A DNA stretch of 64,000 nucleotides, from NCBI RefSeq assembly GCF_015840715.1, contig NZ_CP060397.1, positions 620,001-684,000 of the forward strand, read 5' to 3'. The position numbers and the translations under genes are program-made. Origin of the DNA: Synechococcus sp. CBW1004. GTDB taxonomy: Bacteria > Cyanobacteriota > Cyanobacteriia > PCC-6307 > Cyanobiaceae. The notes beneath the pieces were generated by a model. That model was not told the DNA's origin. It made no database searches and was given only the letters and a program-made list of their open reading frames with translations. Of the stretch, positions 17,933-26,498 are shown one piece after another. The number at the start of each line of letters is the position of its first letter. Position 1 is the first letter of the stretch.

Positions 17933-18966
17933 GCGGCTCCTCAATGCGCGACACCTTCCGCCTCGCGCTGACCGTGGCGGCGGTGAACGGTTTCACCACG
18001 CTCACGGGTCTGCCGTTCGGCACCTACGCCTCCCTGGCCGTGCTCACCGTCACGGTGGGCAGCTACGGCAACACCCTCGAGCTGGGGCGTCAGCGCCTCA
18101 TCGGCACCCTCATCGGCGGTGTGGTGGTGGCGTTCGGCTACACCGCCTGGGGCCACCTGCCGCTGATGATCGCCCTGCCCCTGGCGCTGCTGCTCGCCAG
18201 GCTGATCGCCGGCTCCCTGCGGCTCACCGTGGGGTACTCGGTCTGCTGCTTCGTGGTGGTGATGGGCTGGCTGGAGCACGACCAGCAACTGACCGACTGG
18301 ATCCCGCTGCGGCTGTTCTGGACCGCCTTCGGAATCCTGGTGGCGCTGCTCAGTCTGCGGCTCTTCTGGCCGTCGCGGGCCCGCATGGAGCAGCGTCTGG
18401 GCTTGCTGGCGCTGCTCCAGGACCTGGGAGGCGCCCTTGATCTCTTCAGTTCCTCCCTGCCCGCCGCCGAGCGCAGAAGGCTGCTGGGACCCCGTCTAAG
18501 GGATCTGCGCACCTCCCTGCTGCGGCTGCGGGAGCAACGTCAGGCGGCCCTGCTCGAGCTGGGATCCAGCGCGGAGCAGCATCCCATCGCCCGCATGTGG
18601 GACCTGCTCGATCAGGCCTGCGAGGCCCTGCTCATCGATCTGGACGCCCTGCGCCGTCAGAGTGAACTGCCCTGGCAGCACTGGGGGCTGGAGCGGGAAC
18701 ACGACGCCACCGTGCGGTTCATCGCCAGCGCCGCCGAACGGTTGTGGCGCTGGCGGGAACAGCTGCGCGGTTCGCTGCACCTGCAGCTGCCGCCCCCCGA
18801 GCCGCTGCCCCTGCTGCCGCTTGAGGTGCTGCAGGGCAGCTCGGAGGCCCTGAGTCGACTCGAACCCGGGCAGCTCTCCGCCGTCGCGGCGCGGTTGATG
18901 CTGCTCAATCGCATGGATCACACCCTGGCGTCCACCGAACACCAGTGGCGGGCGCTGCTGCGCTGA
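17929..18966 (+). CDS. FUSC-type exporter, second half (cassette B)
   Basis: 345 residues from ATG 17929, which overlaps the previous stop; the open frame upstream to 17620 is a shadow of the first half. It has the SLAVLTVTVGSYGNTLELGR and RLIGTLIGGVVVAFGYTAWG motifs, VVVMGWLEHDQQLTDWIPLR and LRLFWPSRAR, then a helical C-terminal domain. It mirrors the gene at 11985. Predicted subunit or half of a proton-driven efflux pump; specificity unknown. Confidence 0.78.
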   Translation: MSGSSMRDTFRLALTVAAVNGFTTLTGLPFGTYASLAVLTVTVGSYGNTLELGRQRLIGTLIGGVVVAFGYTAWGHLPLMIALPLALLLARLIAGSLRLTVGYSVCCFVVVMGWLEHDQQLTDWIPLRLFWTAFGILVALLSLRLFWPSRARMEQRLGLLALLQDLGGALDLFSSSLPAAERRRLLGPRLRDLRTSLLRLREQRQAALLELGSSAEQHPIARMWDLLDQACEALLIDLDALRRQSELPWQHWGLEREHDATVRFIASAAERLWRWREQLRGSLHLQLPPPEPLPLLPLEVLQGSSEALSRLEPGQLSAVAARLMLLNRMDHTLASTEHQWRALLR

Positions 18967-18990
18967 GGCTGCTCCCCCGGATCCGGCCTC

Positions 18991-19182
18991 TCAGGCATCG
19001 GGCCGGGACGACCACCAGCGCTCGATCCGATACAGCAGGACCACCAGCAGCACCACCAGCCAGAACCACAGTTCCGGCGGGTTGGCGTTGAACAGGATCA
19101 CCAGCAGCACCACCTCGCTTACGAGCCAGGGAAATTCCTGTCGCAGCAGGGGGTTACCGATCACGGGCCAACGCCGGTTCAT
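18991..19182 (-). CDS. Small membrane protein after hlyD
   Basis: 63 residues from ATG 19182, starting 8 bp after the hlyD stop on the same strand, so co-transcribed. A hydrophobic stretch covers SEVVLLVILFNANPPELWFW and LVVLLVVLLYRIERWW, probably two short helices. Efflux operons often carry a small AaeX/DUF1656-type partner; the position fits but no clear sequence match was seen. Confidence 0.6.
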   Translation of the reverse strand: MNRRWPVIGNPLLRQEFPWLVSEVVLLVILFNANPPELWFWLVVLLVVLLYRIERWWSSRPDA

Positions 19183-19190
19183 CAGAGGTG

Positions 19191-20528
19191 TCAGGGGAGG
19201 GTGCCGGGCTGCCTGAGGTCCGGTCGGTTCCAGCGCCGGTCGATCCAGGGTGTGCGGTAGCCGCCGGTGAGCGAACGCAGGCCCGGGATCACGTAGGTGA
19301 TCGGCGAGCGCCATTCCACATAGGCATGGGTGGAGATGGTGAGGCCATCGCGGATCGGGAACACACCGCTGCCTCGTGAGAGGGTCCAGCGGTAGCCATC
19401 GACGCTGGCCGGATCGCGCTCCAGTTCGATCTCACTGCGCATCACCGGGCCGTTCTTGACCAGCTCCTGGGCCAGCTGAGGGTTGCCCACGGTGGTGGAG
19501 ATGTCCTCCTCGGTCGCGGGAAGGGTGAGCACCTGTGTGACCTTGCCGACGATGCCGCCGAAGCGCCCCCGCTGATTCCAGAGCGGCACCACCTCGACGG
19601 GAATGCCCAGCGGCAGGCGGCGGGCATCGGCCGGTGCGAAATAGGCCACCGCCTTGAGGGGCCGCTCGCGGGCATCCGGTTGTTCCGGGCGTCCGATCGT
19701 GCCCAGCCTCTGGCCGGTGCCCACGGTCTGGCCGGGAATGACCTGCAGATCGAGCACGGTGCCGTCCCGTTCGGCGATCACCTTGCCGTCGAAGGCGATG
19801 CGGGCTTCGATCACCCGGATCGCCCGGATCAGGTCATCGATCTGATAGCGGCGCTGCAGGGCCTGGGTCTCGATGTTGAGCTTGATCTGCTGAAAGTTGG
19901 TGAGAACCTCCTTTTCCTGGATCTTGATGGCGTCGAGATTGACGCCGGTGCTGGTCAGGCCCTGCTCAGCTGAGACCACCTCACTCGAGAGTGGGGCCAC
20001 CACCTCACGCTTCGCCAGCCAGTCGAGCCGGCGCAGCTTGGAGGCGTAGGTGGCCTGCAACTGGCCATAGCGCTCGCGGTCACTGGCGAACTTGGCCAGG
20101 GAGGTCTCGAGCGAGCGCTTCTCGCTGCCGAGCCGCTGGGCATCCCGTTCATCGAGCCGGGCGTTGTCGCGCTGCAGTTGCGCGAGGTTGCCACGTTGCT
20201 GCTGGAGCTGGCGCTCCAGCACCGGCAGATACAGGGTCATCAACACCTGGCCGCGCCGGACCCGCTCGCCAACCCTGACTCCCACCTCGCGCACCTGGCC
20301 GCCGGCGCGGGCGTTGAGGATGCCGGCGTTTTCCGGGTAGATGAGCACGCCGGTGCCGCTCACCTCAGTGGGCACCGGCCAGAACAGAGCCCACAGCGCC
20401 AGCACGCCGCTGACGCCCGCGAGGGCCACCCCGACCTGGGCGTGGTCGCTGAGGCCGCCCCAGCCCCGTCGGGGAGAGGGCAGCGGCTCCGGCGGCGACT
20501 GGGCGGAGGGGGGAGATGGAGCCTGCAT
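19191..20528 (-). CDS. HlyD-family adaptor, NHLM-secretion type
   Basis: 445 residues from ATG 20528; starts at 20540 and 20564 are also in frame. One membrane helix (VGVALAGVSGVLALWALFW, ~32-50) is followed by a biotinyl-lipoyl half (NARAGGQVREVGVRVGERV), a coiled coil (~100-250), the second half-motif (DGTVLDLQVIPGQTVGTGQ) and a C-terminal barrel. The C-terminal block AVAYFAPADARRLPLGIPVE, VLTLPATEEDISTTVGN and ELERDPASVDGYRWTLSRG resembles the HlyD proteins of NHLM bacteriocin export clusters. No NHLM peptidase/ABC gene or leader peptide is nearby, so here it may serve the adjacent FUSC/TolC pieces. Confidence 0.82.
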   Translation of the reverse strand: MQAPSPPSAQSPPEPLPSPRRGWGGLSDHAQVGVALAGVSGVLALWALFWPVPTEVSGTGVLIYPENAGILNARAGGQVREVGVRVGERVRRGQVLMTLYLPVLERQLQQQRGNLAQLQRDNARLDERDAQRLGSEKRSLETSLAKFASDRERYGQLQATYASKLRRLDWLAKREVVAPLSSEVVSAEQGLTSTGVNLDAIKIQEKEVLTNFQQIKLNIETQALQRRYQIDDLIRAIRVIEARIAFDGKVIAERDGTVLDLQVIPGQTVGTGQRLGTIGRPEQPDARERPLKAVAYFAPADARRLPLGIPVEVVPLWNQRGRFGGIVGKVTQVLTLPATEEDISTTVGNPQLAQELVKNGPVMRSEIELERDPASVDGYRWTLSRGSGVFPIRDGLTISTHAYVEWRSPITYVIPGLRSLTGGYRTPWIDRRWNRPDLRQPGTLP

Positions 20529-20641
20529 CCGGGCCAGCATGCAGGATGCCCCGTTGGCTGTCACCCCCCAGGGCGGCCGGGGCGCGGACCAGACGGAGAT
20601 CAGCGGCGAGAGCTGCCTAGATTCAGGCCCTTCGCGGCGGA

Positions 20642-21244
20642 CTGCTGAGCGGCTTCACCCGACCCCTGGCGCGGCTGATCGAGCAGTTCGAGCGCCTGCC
20701 CGGCATCGGGCCCCGCACCGCCCAGCGCCTGGCCCTGCACCTGCTGCGCCAGCCCAGTGAGCAGATTCAGGCGTTCGCCGAGGCCTTGCTGGCGGCCCGC
20801 AGCCAGGTGGGCCAGTGTCGCCGCTGCTTCCATCTCTCGGCCGAGGAGCTTTGCGAGATCTGCTGCAACGAGGAGCGCCGCAACGGCCAGCTGTGTGTGG
20901 TGGCCGATTCGCGCGATCTGCTGGCCCTGGAGCGCACCCGTGAATTTCGCGGCGGGTACCACGTGCTCGGTGGGCTGATCTCGCCGATGGATGGCGTCGG
21001 GCCGGAACTGCTGCAGATCCAGCCGCTGATCGAACGGGTGGATCGCGAGGGCGTCCAGGAGGTGATCCTGGCCCTCACCCCGAGTGTCGAGGGCGACACC
21101 ACCAGCCTGTATCTGGCCCGGTTGCTGCGGCCGTTCACCGCCGTCAGCCGCATCGCCTACGGCCTGCCGGTGGGCAGTGAGCTCGAATACGCCGATGAGG
21201 TGACCCTGGCGCGGGCTATGGAGGGGCGGCGGCCGCTGGAGTGA
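20642..21244 (+). CDS. recR: Recombination protein RecR (non-standard start)
   Basis: About 200 residues. The coding frame is open from just after the TAG at 20618 and contains every RecR feature: helix-hairpin-helix [14 protein letters not shown], a C4 zinc finger (Cys 59, 62, 71, 74 counting from CTG 20642), the Toprim segment [16 protein letters not shown] and [19 protein letters not shown] at the end. There is no ATG, GTG or TTG before 20786, which would delete the HhH and most of the zinc finger, so translation must begin at CTG 20642 or 20645, or ATT 20621. RecR loads RecA with RecF/RecO. Divergent from hlyD. Confidence 0.88.
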   Translation: MLSGFTRPLARLIEQFERLPGIGPRTAQRLALHLLRQPSEQIQAFAEALLAARSQVGQCRRCFHLSAEELCEICCNEERRNGQLCVVADSRDLLALERTREFRGGYHVLGGLISPMDGVGPELLQIQPLIERVDREGVQEVILALTPSVEGDTTSLYLARLLRPFTAVSRIAYGLPVGSELEYADEVTLARAMEGRRPLE

Positions 21245-21332
21245 CGGATGTTTGGGGTTCGTGATCAGCTATACAGCAGAGATGGGTGGTTTTGAGTATG
21301 CGATAGGGAAGAACTGATCTGTTGGTGGTTTG

Positions 21333-22820
21333 ATGATGCGTGGCCAGTCTTCCATCGCACTTGAAATTGAGAGCCTCTTCAATCTGTTCGATCACGATGG
21401 CGACGGAATCATCACTGCCACTGAGTTGGAACGGAGTCTCGCGAGCCTTCAGGAGGTGATCCCGGCAGCAAGCGCCGCTGAACTGCGTGCCCTCGTTTCT
21501 CAGCAGGGCCAGCTGCGGGTCGATCAGTTCGTCGCCTTGACCCAGGACCAACCCTGCTTTGATCTGACGGTCAACCTGCGCGCGTTGTTCCACCTGGTCG
21601 ATCTGGATGGAAACGGATTCCTGAGCCGCCATGAAATCGGCGAACTGCTGCAGCTGTTGGACTGCAAGGCCACACCTGAGGCGATCGAATCATTGCTCGC
21701 AGCCCATGATCATGATGACAGCGGCACAATCGGCCCGGATGAATTCATCGCCATGCTCAATGAGCAGTCCGCAGTCTCGATTCGTCTCGCCGATCTGAAG
21801 CGCCTCAAGAAGAGCGCGATGCAGTACAGCCAGGCGGCCCGCACCCCCCGGATCGCCCTGGTGGAGGTGGATTGTGATCTCGGTGCCGGGATCCCTGGGG
21901 CCGGCTCCGGCATCGACATGCTCAAGCAGGCTGCTGCGCGTCAGGAGTCTCTGCGCGCGATCTGCGACAGCCTGCTGGCCGATATCGATGCTGGCCTCCA
22001 GCCCGCGCCGGCCCGCGCCGGTTCAGAGAAGCAGGCAGCTCACACGCCCTATGCCCGCAACATTGAATGCATCGCACAGGTGATGACCGAAGCCGCCGGA
22101 CTGGTCTCCCGGGTGCGCAGTCAGGGACTCTTCCCGGTCGTGCTGGCTGGTGATCACTCGACAGCAGCGGGAACAATCGCCGGCTTGCGCCGCGCCCATC
22201 CCGGCAGCCGCATCGGAGTGGTGTGGATCGATGCCCATGCTGACATCCATTCACCCTTCACCACACCGTCCGGGAACATGCATGGAATGCCGGTTGCGAT
22301 TGCAGCGGCTCACGACAATCATGGCCAGGCGATCCGGCAGCCGGATGCCTTCACGCTGACGCAATGGCAGCGCTGCAAGCAGCTCGCGGGGACAGGAAGC
22401 GCCGCGATGGAACTCTCTGATCTGATCTATGTCTCGGTGCGCGATACCGAACCAGCCGAGGATGATGCCCTGCGTGCCCACGGCATTCCTGTCATCACGA
22501 CCGAGGACGTGCGCCGCAATGGTCCGGAAACGACTGCCCAGTCCTGTCTGGATTATCTCGGCAACTGTGATCTGATTTATGTGAGCTTCGATGTCGACAG
22601 CATGGATGCCACCATCTGCAAAGGCACAGGGACACCCGTTCCCGGAGGGTTGTGGCTTGATGAGGCACGACGCATCAACGCCGCTCTTCTGGCTGATCCA
22701 AGGGTGATCTGCTGGGAGATCTGCGAGATCAATCCTCACCTCGACACCCTCAATACGTTGGCCGAAGTCTCCTTGAGCATTTATCAGAGCGTGCTCGAGG
22801 TGTTGCAGCGGCGTCTCTGA
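21333..22820 (+). CDS. EF-hand/arginase fusion protein
   Basis: 495 residues from ATG 21333. The N-terminal ~150 residues form a calmodulin-like module with three good EF-hand loops at residues 20-31 (DHDGDGIITATE), 90-101 (DLDGNGFLSRHE) and 126-137 (DHDDSGTIGPDE); a fourth, between the first two, looks degenerate. Residues ~170-495 are an arginase: AGDHS (His275), DAHADIH (Asp300, His302, Asp304), SFDVD (Asp420, Asp422) give the Mn2+ ligands, and SGNMHG, VRDTEP (Asp371), TGTP and CEINP (Glu465) match substrate-binding positions of true arginases rather than agmatinases. The residue matching human Asn130 is His306. Predicted reaction: arginine to ornithine and urea, probably controlled by Ca2+. 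The urea transporter follows 56 bp later. Confidence 0.88.
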   Translation: MMRGQSSIALEIESLFNLFDHDGDGIITATELERSLASLQEVIPAASAAELRALVSQQGQLRVDQFVALTQDQPCFDLTVNLRALFHLVDLDGNGFLSRHEIGELLQLLDCKATPEAIESLLAAHDHDDSGTIGPDEFIAMLNEQSAVSIRLADLKRLKKSAMQYSQAARTPRIALVEVDCDLGAGIPGAGSGIDMLKQAAARQESLRAICDSLLADIDAGLQPAPARAGSEKQAAHTPYARNIECIAQVMTEAAGLVSRVRSQGLFPVVLAGDHSTAAGTIAGLRRAHPGSRIGVVWIDAHADIHSPFTTPSGNMHGMPVAIAAAHDNHGQAIRQPDAFTLTQWQRCKQLAGTGSAAMELSDLIYVSVRDTEPAEDDALRAHGIPVITTEDVRRNGPETTAQSCLDYLGNCDLIYVSFDVDSMDATICKGTGTPVPGGLWLDEARRINAALLADPRVICWEICEINPHLDTLNTLAEVSLSIYQSVLEVLQRRL

Positions 22821-22876
22821 GGCCCGTTGTTGCCGCCACAGCTGTTCAGTGCGGCTGAGTCCCTCGCCCCCACGCC

Positions 22877-24532
22877 ATGAGACCGCCTGAGAACCCGTCA
22901 GCGCCCGATGTCTTCGGGCTTCTCAACAGCTTTCTGAGCTCTCCAGGACGAAGCGACGACGTCCTGGACGATGCCGCATTCGCACCCCGTCTCATCCTGC
23001 CCACGGCCGGTACATTGCCAGGCCTCGCGAGACGCCTTGGCGGCGGTTCTGTCGCCCATGGGTTGTGCGTGACCGGCCGCAGCCTGGCCCAGGCGATCTT
23101 CATCAACAACCCGGTCAGTGGTCTCCTGCTGCTCCTGGCCCTGCTGCTGCAGGGACCGGTGATGGCGCTGGTGCCTCTGATCGGCATCGCCGCTGCCAAC
23201 CTCACTGCCAGCGTCATCGGCGCCGATGCGGCAGCCCGTCGCCAGGGGATTCATGGCTTCAACGGGGCTCTGGTGGGTGCCGCCGTGGCGGCCTTCGCCG
23301 CTTTCTCCAGTCCGGCGGCGACCCTGGCCTGGCTGCTGTCGGCGCTGCTGGCAGCCGCTTGCACCACGCTGCTGATCGAGACCCTCGGGCGCTCGATGCT
23401 GCATCGATTCGGGGTGCCCCCGCTCACCCTGCCGTTCTGCCTGGTCACCTGGCTGCTGCTTGCCGTGGCGCAGGCCCTTCCCGCAGGCGTGCTGCCCCTG
23501 GCGGACACCGTTCTCCTGCCGCCGCCTGAGCCGATGGCTCTGATGCTGCCCCTCGGGACGGTGCGCGGTTTCGCTCAGGTGTTTCTCTGCCATTCACTAT
23601 CCGCTGCTCTGCTGGTGCTGGCGGCTGTAGCGGCCGCCAGTCCGCTGGCGGCTCTGCTGGGTCTGGCGGGAGGTCTGGTGTCGAGCCTCACCAGCCTGGC
23701 GCTGGGCATGGATCCTGCGTCCGTGGCCCTGGGCCTGGGCAGCTACAACGGCGTTCTCTGTGCCATCGCCATCGGCGGCATTTTCCATGCCCCCCTTCCT
23801 GCGAGCGTTGTGATGGCCCTCCTCACGGCCATCGCCAGCGCGCTGCTGGCTCCCCCCTTGGCCATGGCGCTCGGGGTGGTGGGCCTGCCCGCGCTGACCG
23901 GACCGTTCGTGCTCGCAACCCTGCTGATGCTGCCGGCGCTGCGTCGTCATCTGCCAGCCCTGCTTCCCGTGGCGCTGCACGCCCTGGTCACGCCGGAGGA
24001 GCACCGTCAGCGCCACAGGGTGGCCAGGATCTTGCTGGGCGACCTTTGCCGTCGTCTGAGCCGGGCGGTGCACGGCGAGCGCCGGCTCTGGTTGCTTCCC
24101 CAGATCACCCCCCTGCAGCGCAGGCAGCTCGGGCAGATGTTCACGCGCCTGGACAGCGACCAGGACGGTTCTGTCAGCCTTGAGGAATGGATGCATGCCC
24201 TGTCCGACCGGGACCCCCACACCACCCGTGCCCGCTTGCGCGAGGTGATGGCCTCCATGGATCTTGATGGGGATGGCCGGGTGGATCGGAACGAGTTCTC
24301 CGAGCTGATGCTTCGGCTCAGGCGGCTGGCCGCTGGCCGGAAGCGGCTGTTCACCTATCTCCAGCCCGTGGACCGCGACAGCGATGACCGCCTTGATCCG
24401 ACTGAGTTCGACCGGTTGCTGCGCAGTGTCGGCCAGCCTCCGCTGCAAGGTGAGGAGCGGCGGCGCCTTTTCGCGAACACCGGCGGCACCCTCAGCTGGA
24501 GCACCCTCCTGGACAGACTGCTGCTCATCTGA
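22877..24532 (+). CDS. Urea transporter with C-terminal EF-hands
   Basis: 551 residues. Residues ~60-370 are a polytopic urea-transporter (UT) fold with its two internal repeats: [20 protein letters not shown] and [16 protein letters not shown], then [20 protein letters not shown] and [16 protein letters not shown]. Residues ~420-520 are cytoplasmic EF-hands with loops at 426-437 ([12 protein letters not shown]), 462-473 ([12 protein letters not shown]) and a weaker 499-510 ([12 protein letters not shown], lacking the usual Gly). UT proteins are channels for passive urea flow. A UT channel with a calcium-binding tail beside an EF-hand arginase is the most striking arrangement in the window. 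lipA follows after 14 bp. Confidence 0.85.
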   Translation: MRPPENPSAPDVFGLLNSFLSSPGRSDDVLDDAAFAPRLILPTAGTLPGLARRLGGGSVAHGLCVTGRSLAQAIFINNPVSGLLLLLALLLQGPVMALVPLIGIAAANLTASVIGADAAARRQGIHGFNGALVGAAVAAFAAFSSPAATLAWLLSALLAAACTTLLIETLGRSMLHRFGVPPLTLPFCLVTWLLLAVAQALPAGVLPLADTVLLPPPEPMALMLPLGTVRGFAQVFLCHSLSAALLVLAAVAAASPLAALLGLAGGLVSSLTSLALGMDPASVALGLGSYNGVLCAIAIGGIFHAPLPASVVMALLTAIASALLAPPLAMALGVVGLPALTGPFVLATLLMLPALRRHLPALLPVALHALVTPEEHRQRHRVARILLGDLCRRLSRAVHGERRLWLLPQITPLQRRQLGQMFTRLDSDQDGSVSLEEWMHALSDRDPHTTRARLREVMASMDLDGDGRVDRNEFSELMLRLRRLAAGRKRLFTYLQPVDRDSDDRLDPTEFDRLLRSVGQPPLQGEERRRLFANTGGTLSWSTLLDRLLLI

Positions 24533-24546
24533 CTGCGGTACACCCG

Positions 24547-25461
24547 GTGCCCATCAACAGCCGTTACAGCGCCATCCCGCCGGCCGAGCGGCTGCCCGGC
24601 TGGCTGCGATCACCGATCGGCAATGCCAGCGCCCTGGAGGGAGTGCAGGGTGTGGTGAAGCAGCAGCGGCTGCACACCATCTGTGAGGAGGGTCGCTGCC
24701 CCAACCGGGGGGAGTGCTACACCGCCGGCACTGCCACCTTCCTGCTGGGGGGGCCGATCTGCACCCGCAGTTGCGCCTTCTGCCAGGTGGACAAGGGCCA
24801 GGCGCCCGCACCGGTCGATGCCGCTGAACCGCAGCGGGTGGCGGAGGCGGTGCGGCAGCTGGGCCTGCGCTACGTGGTGCTCACCGCCGTGGCCCGCGAC
24901 GATCTGGCCGACCACGGCGCCGGCCTGTTCACGAGCACCATCGCGGCGATCCGGGCTGTGGATGGCGGCGTCCGCATTGAGGTGCTCACACCGGATTTCT
25001 GGGGCGGTGAGCGCGACCCCGAACGGGCCGAAGCGCTGCAGCGCCAGCGCCTGCAGACGGTGCTTGACGCTGCGCCGGTGTGTTTCAACCACAACCTCGA
25101 GACGGTGGAGCGGCTGCAGGGAGAGGTGCGTCGCGGCGCCACCTACCGGCGCTCCCTGGGTCTGCTGGCGGCGGCGCGCGAGCTGGCGCCTGGGATTCCC
25201 ACCAAGAGCGGCCTGATGCTGGGCCTGGGTGAGACCGACCAGGAAGTGCTGCAGACCCTCAGGGATCTGCGGGCAGTGGACTGCCAGCGGCTCACCCTCG
25301 GCCAATATCTGCGGCCGTCCCTGGCCCACATCCCGGTGGCCCGCTACTGGAGCCCGGAGGAGTTCGAGGCGCTGGGCGCCATCGCCCGCGACCTGGGCTT
25401 CGCCGATGTGCGCAGTGGCCCGCTGGTGCGCAGCAGTTATCACGCCGAACTGGCCGGCTGA
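24547..25461 (+). CDS. lipA: Lipoyl synthase
   Basis: 304 residues from GTG 24547. Contains both LipA cysteine clusters: the auxiliary cluster [12 protein letters not shown] and the radical-SAM CTRSCAFC, plus [15 protein letters not shown] and [19 protein letters not shown], and the C-terminal [10 protein letters not shown] with the conserved RSSY serine. It inserts two sulfurs into octanoyl groups of lipoate-dependent enzymes. It lies 14 bp after the urea transporter, so it may be co-transcribed with that pair, although no functional link is evident. Confidence 0.96.
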   Translation: MPINSRYSAIPPAERLPGWLRSPIGNASALEGVQGVVKQQRLHTICEEGRCPNRGECYTAGTATFLLGGPICTRSCAFCQVDKGQAPAPVDAAEPQRVAEAVRQLGLRYVVLTAVARDDLADHGAGLFTSTIAAIRAVDGGVRIEVLTPDFWGGERDPERAEALQRQRLQTVLDAAPVCFNHNLETVERLQGEVRRGATYRRSLGLLAAARELAPGIPTKSGLMLGLGETDQEVLQTLRDLRAVDCQRLTLGQYLRPSLAHIPVARYWSPEEFEALGAIARDLGFADVRSGPLVRSSYHAELAG

Positions 25462-25603
25462 GGGGCTTCCCCGGGCCAGCCGGGACATCTCATCCGTCGT
25501 GCGGGTTCAGCGGTGAAGGCCTCTTCGAGCCAGGGGTCCTGTGGAGCCGATGGATGGCCTGGTGTCCGCATGCGGCCGATGCCACCCGCATCCGCCATCA
25601 GGG

Positions 25604-25897
25604 TCAGAAGAACCGCTGGCGGGATTCCGGGCGCCGGCGCTCCAGCGGCAGGGAGCGCTGGTTCTCCTCGGCGATCTGCAGGGCCGCCAGCGCGCCGGAG
25701 AGGCCCACCAGGGCCATCAGCGCCAGCCACCAGATCCCCGGGCTCCGGCCCGAAGGACTCCAGCGCTGTCGTCGTCGGGAGCGGCGCAGCGGGATCACCT
25801 TCGCACCGAGGGGCTCGCCGCAGCGACCGCACACCATCCGCCCACCCAGCGAGCGGTCGGCCTTCACGGCCCAGCTGCCGCATTTCGGACAGGACAT
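25604..25897 (-). CDS. Small zinc-ribbon membrane protein
   Basis: 97 residues from ATG 25897. CPKCGSW and MVCGRCGEPLG form a C4 zinc ribbon at the N-terminus, followed by a basic stretch and one membrane helix (WWLALMALVGLSGALAALQI). Proteins of this layout are common in picocyanobacteria, with no assigned function. Convergent with lipA. The upstream part of the open frame (to 26263) is Ala/Gly/Arg-rich and probably untranslated. Confidence 0.7.
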   Translation of the reverse strand: MSCPKCGSWAVKADRSLGGRMVCGRCGEPLGAKVIPLRRSRRRQRWSPSGRSPGIWWLALMALVGLSGALAALQIAEENQRSLPLERRRPESRQRFF

Positions 25898-26101
25898 CCA
25901 CGCTCTGATCACCTGGGCCCATGCTGCAGCTGATCCAGCCCTGGCGCCTGCGATCGCGACCAGCCCTCCCAGCCAGGAGGCCAGCACGTGAGAGATCGCG
26001 ATGCGCCGCTGATGGCCTGGAAACGGTGCGGAATGTCCCCATCCGGGAGCATCGCAGCCGGCACGATCCCGGGAGAGTGAACAGGTGCCGAAGCTTCCTT
26101 G

Positions 26102-26344
26102 ATGGCCGCCACACCGACGTACACCTCCACCCTGAGCATCGGCGAGCTCATCGCCAATTACTCGCTGTATTGCAAGGCCCTGCGCATCCTCGTCCGCGAG
26201 GGCACCACGGTGGAGAAAGCGCGCCGCACCGTCTGCTGGACGCGTCTGCAGTCGCTGCATCAATGCCTGCCGCGGGAGTATCGCGATCCCGAGCAGCTGT
26301 TCTTCCTGCTGCGCCGGGAGCTGCAGAACGGTCCCAGGCCCTGA
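26102..26344 (+). CDS. DUF3136 family protein
   Basis: 80 residues from ATG 26102. The sequence pattern TSTLSIGELIANYSLYCKAL, LVREGTTVEKARRTVCWTRL and LHQCLPREYRDPEQLFFLLR is that of DUF3136, a family restricted to marine and freshwater picocyanobacteria. Function unknown; helical, soluble. Supports the Cyanobium/Synechococcus assignment. Confidence 0.85.
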   Translation: MAATPTYTSTLSIGELIANYSLYCKALRILVREGTTVEKARRTVCWTRLQSLHQCLPREYRDPEQLFFLLRRELQNGPRP

Positions 26345-26498
26345 GCCGGTCGGTCGCTGGAGTGCAATCCCTTCGGCCTCCTCCCGTCCGTCCCCGCTTC
26401 GATCGTTCCGCGTCGGGTGGGGGAGGTTCCCTGCCGCACTCCCCCTGGCCGTGTATCAGCAGGGGCGCAGCTGCCCGGATCCGACGTACCGGCAGGAC

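Noticed and set aside
20786-21244. recR starting at TTG 20786
   Set aside because: That start deletes the conserved helix-hairpin-helix; the conserved protein clearly begins upstream despite the missing standard start codon.
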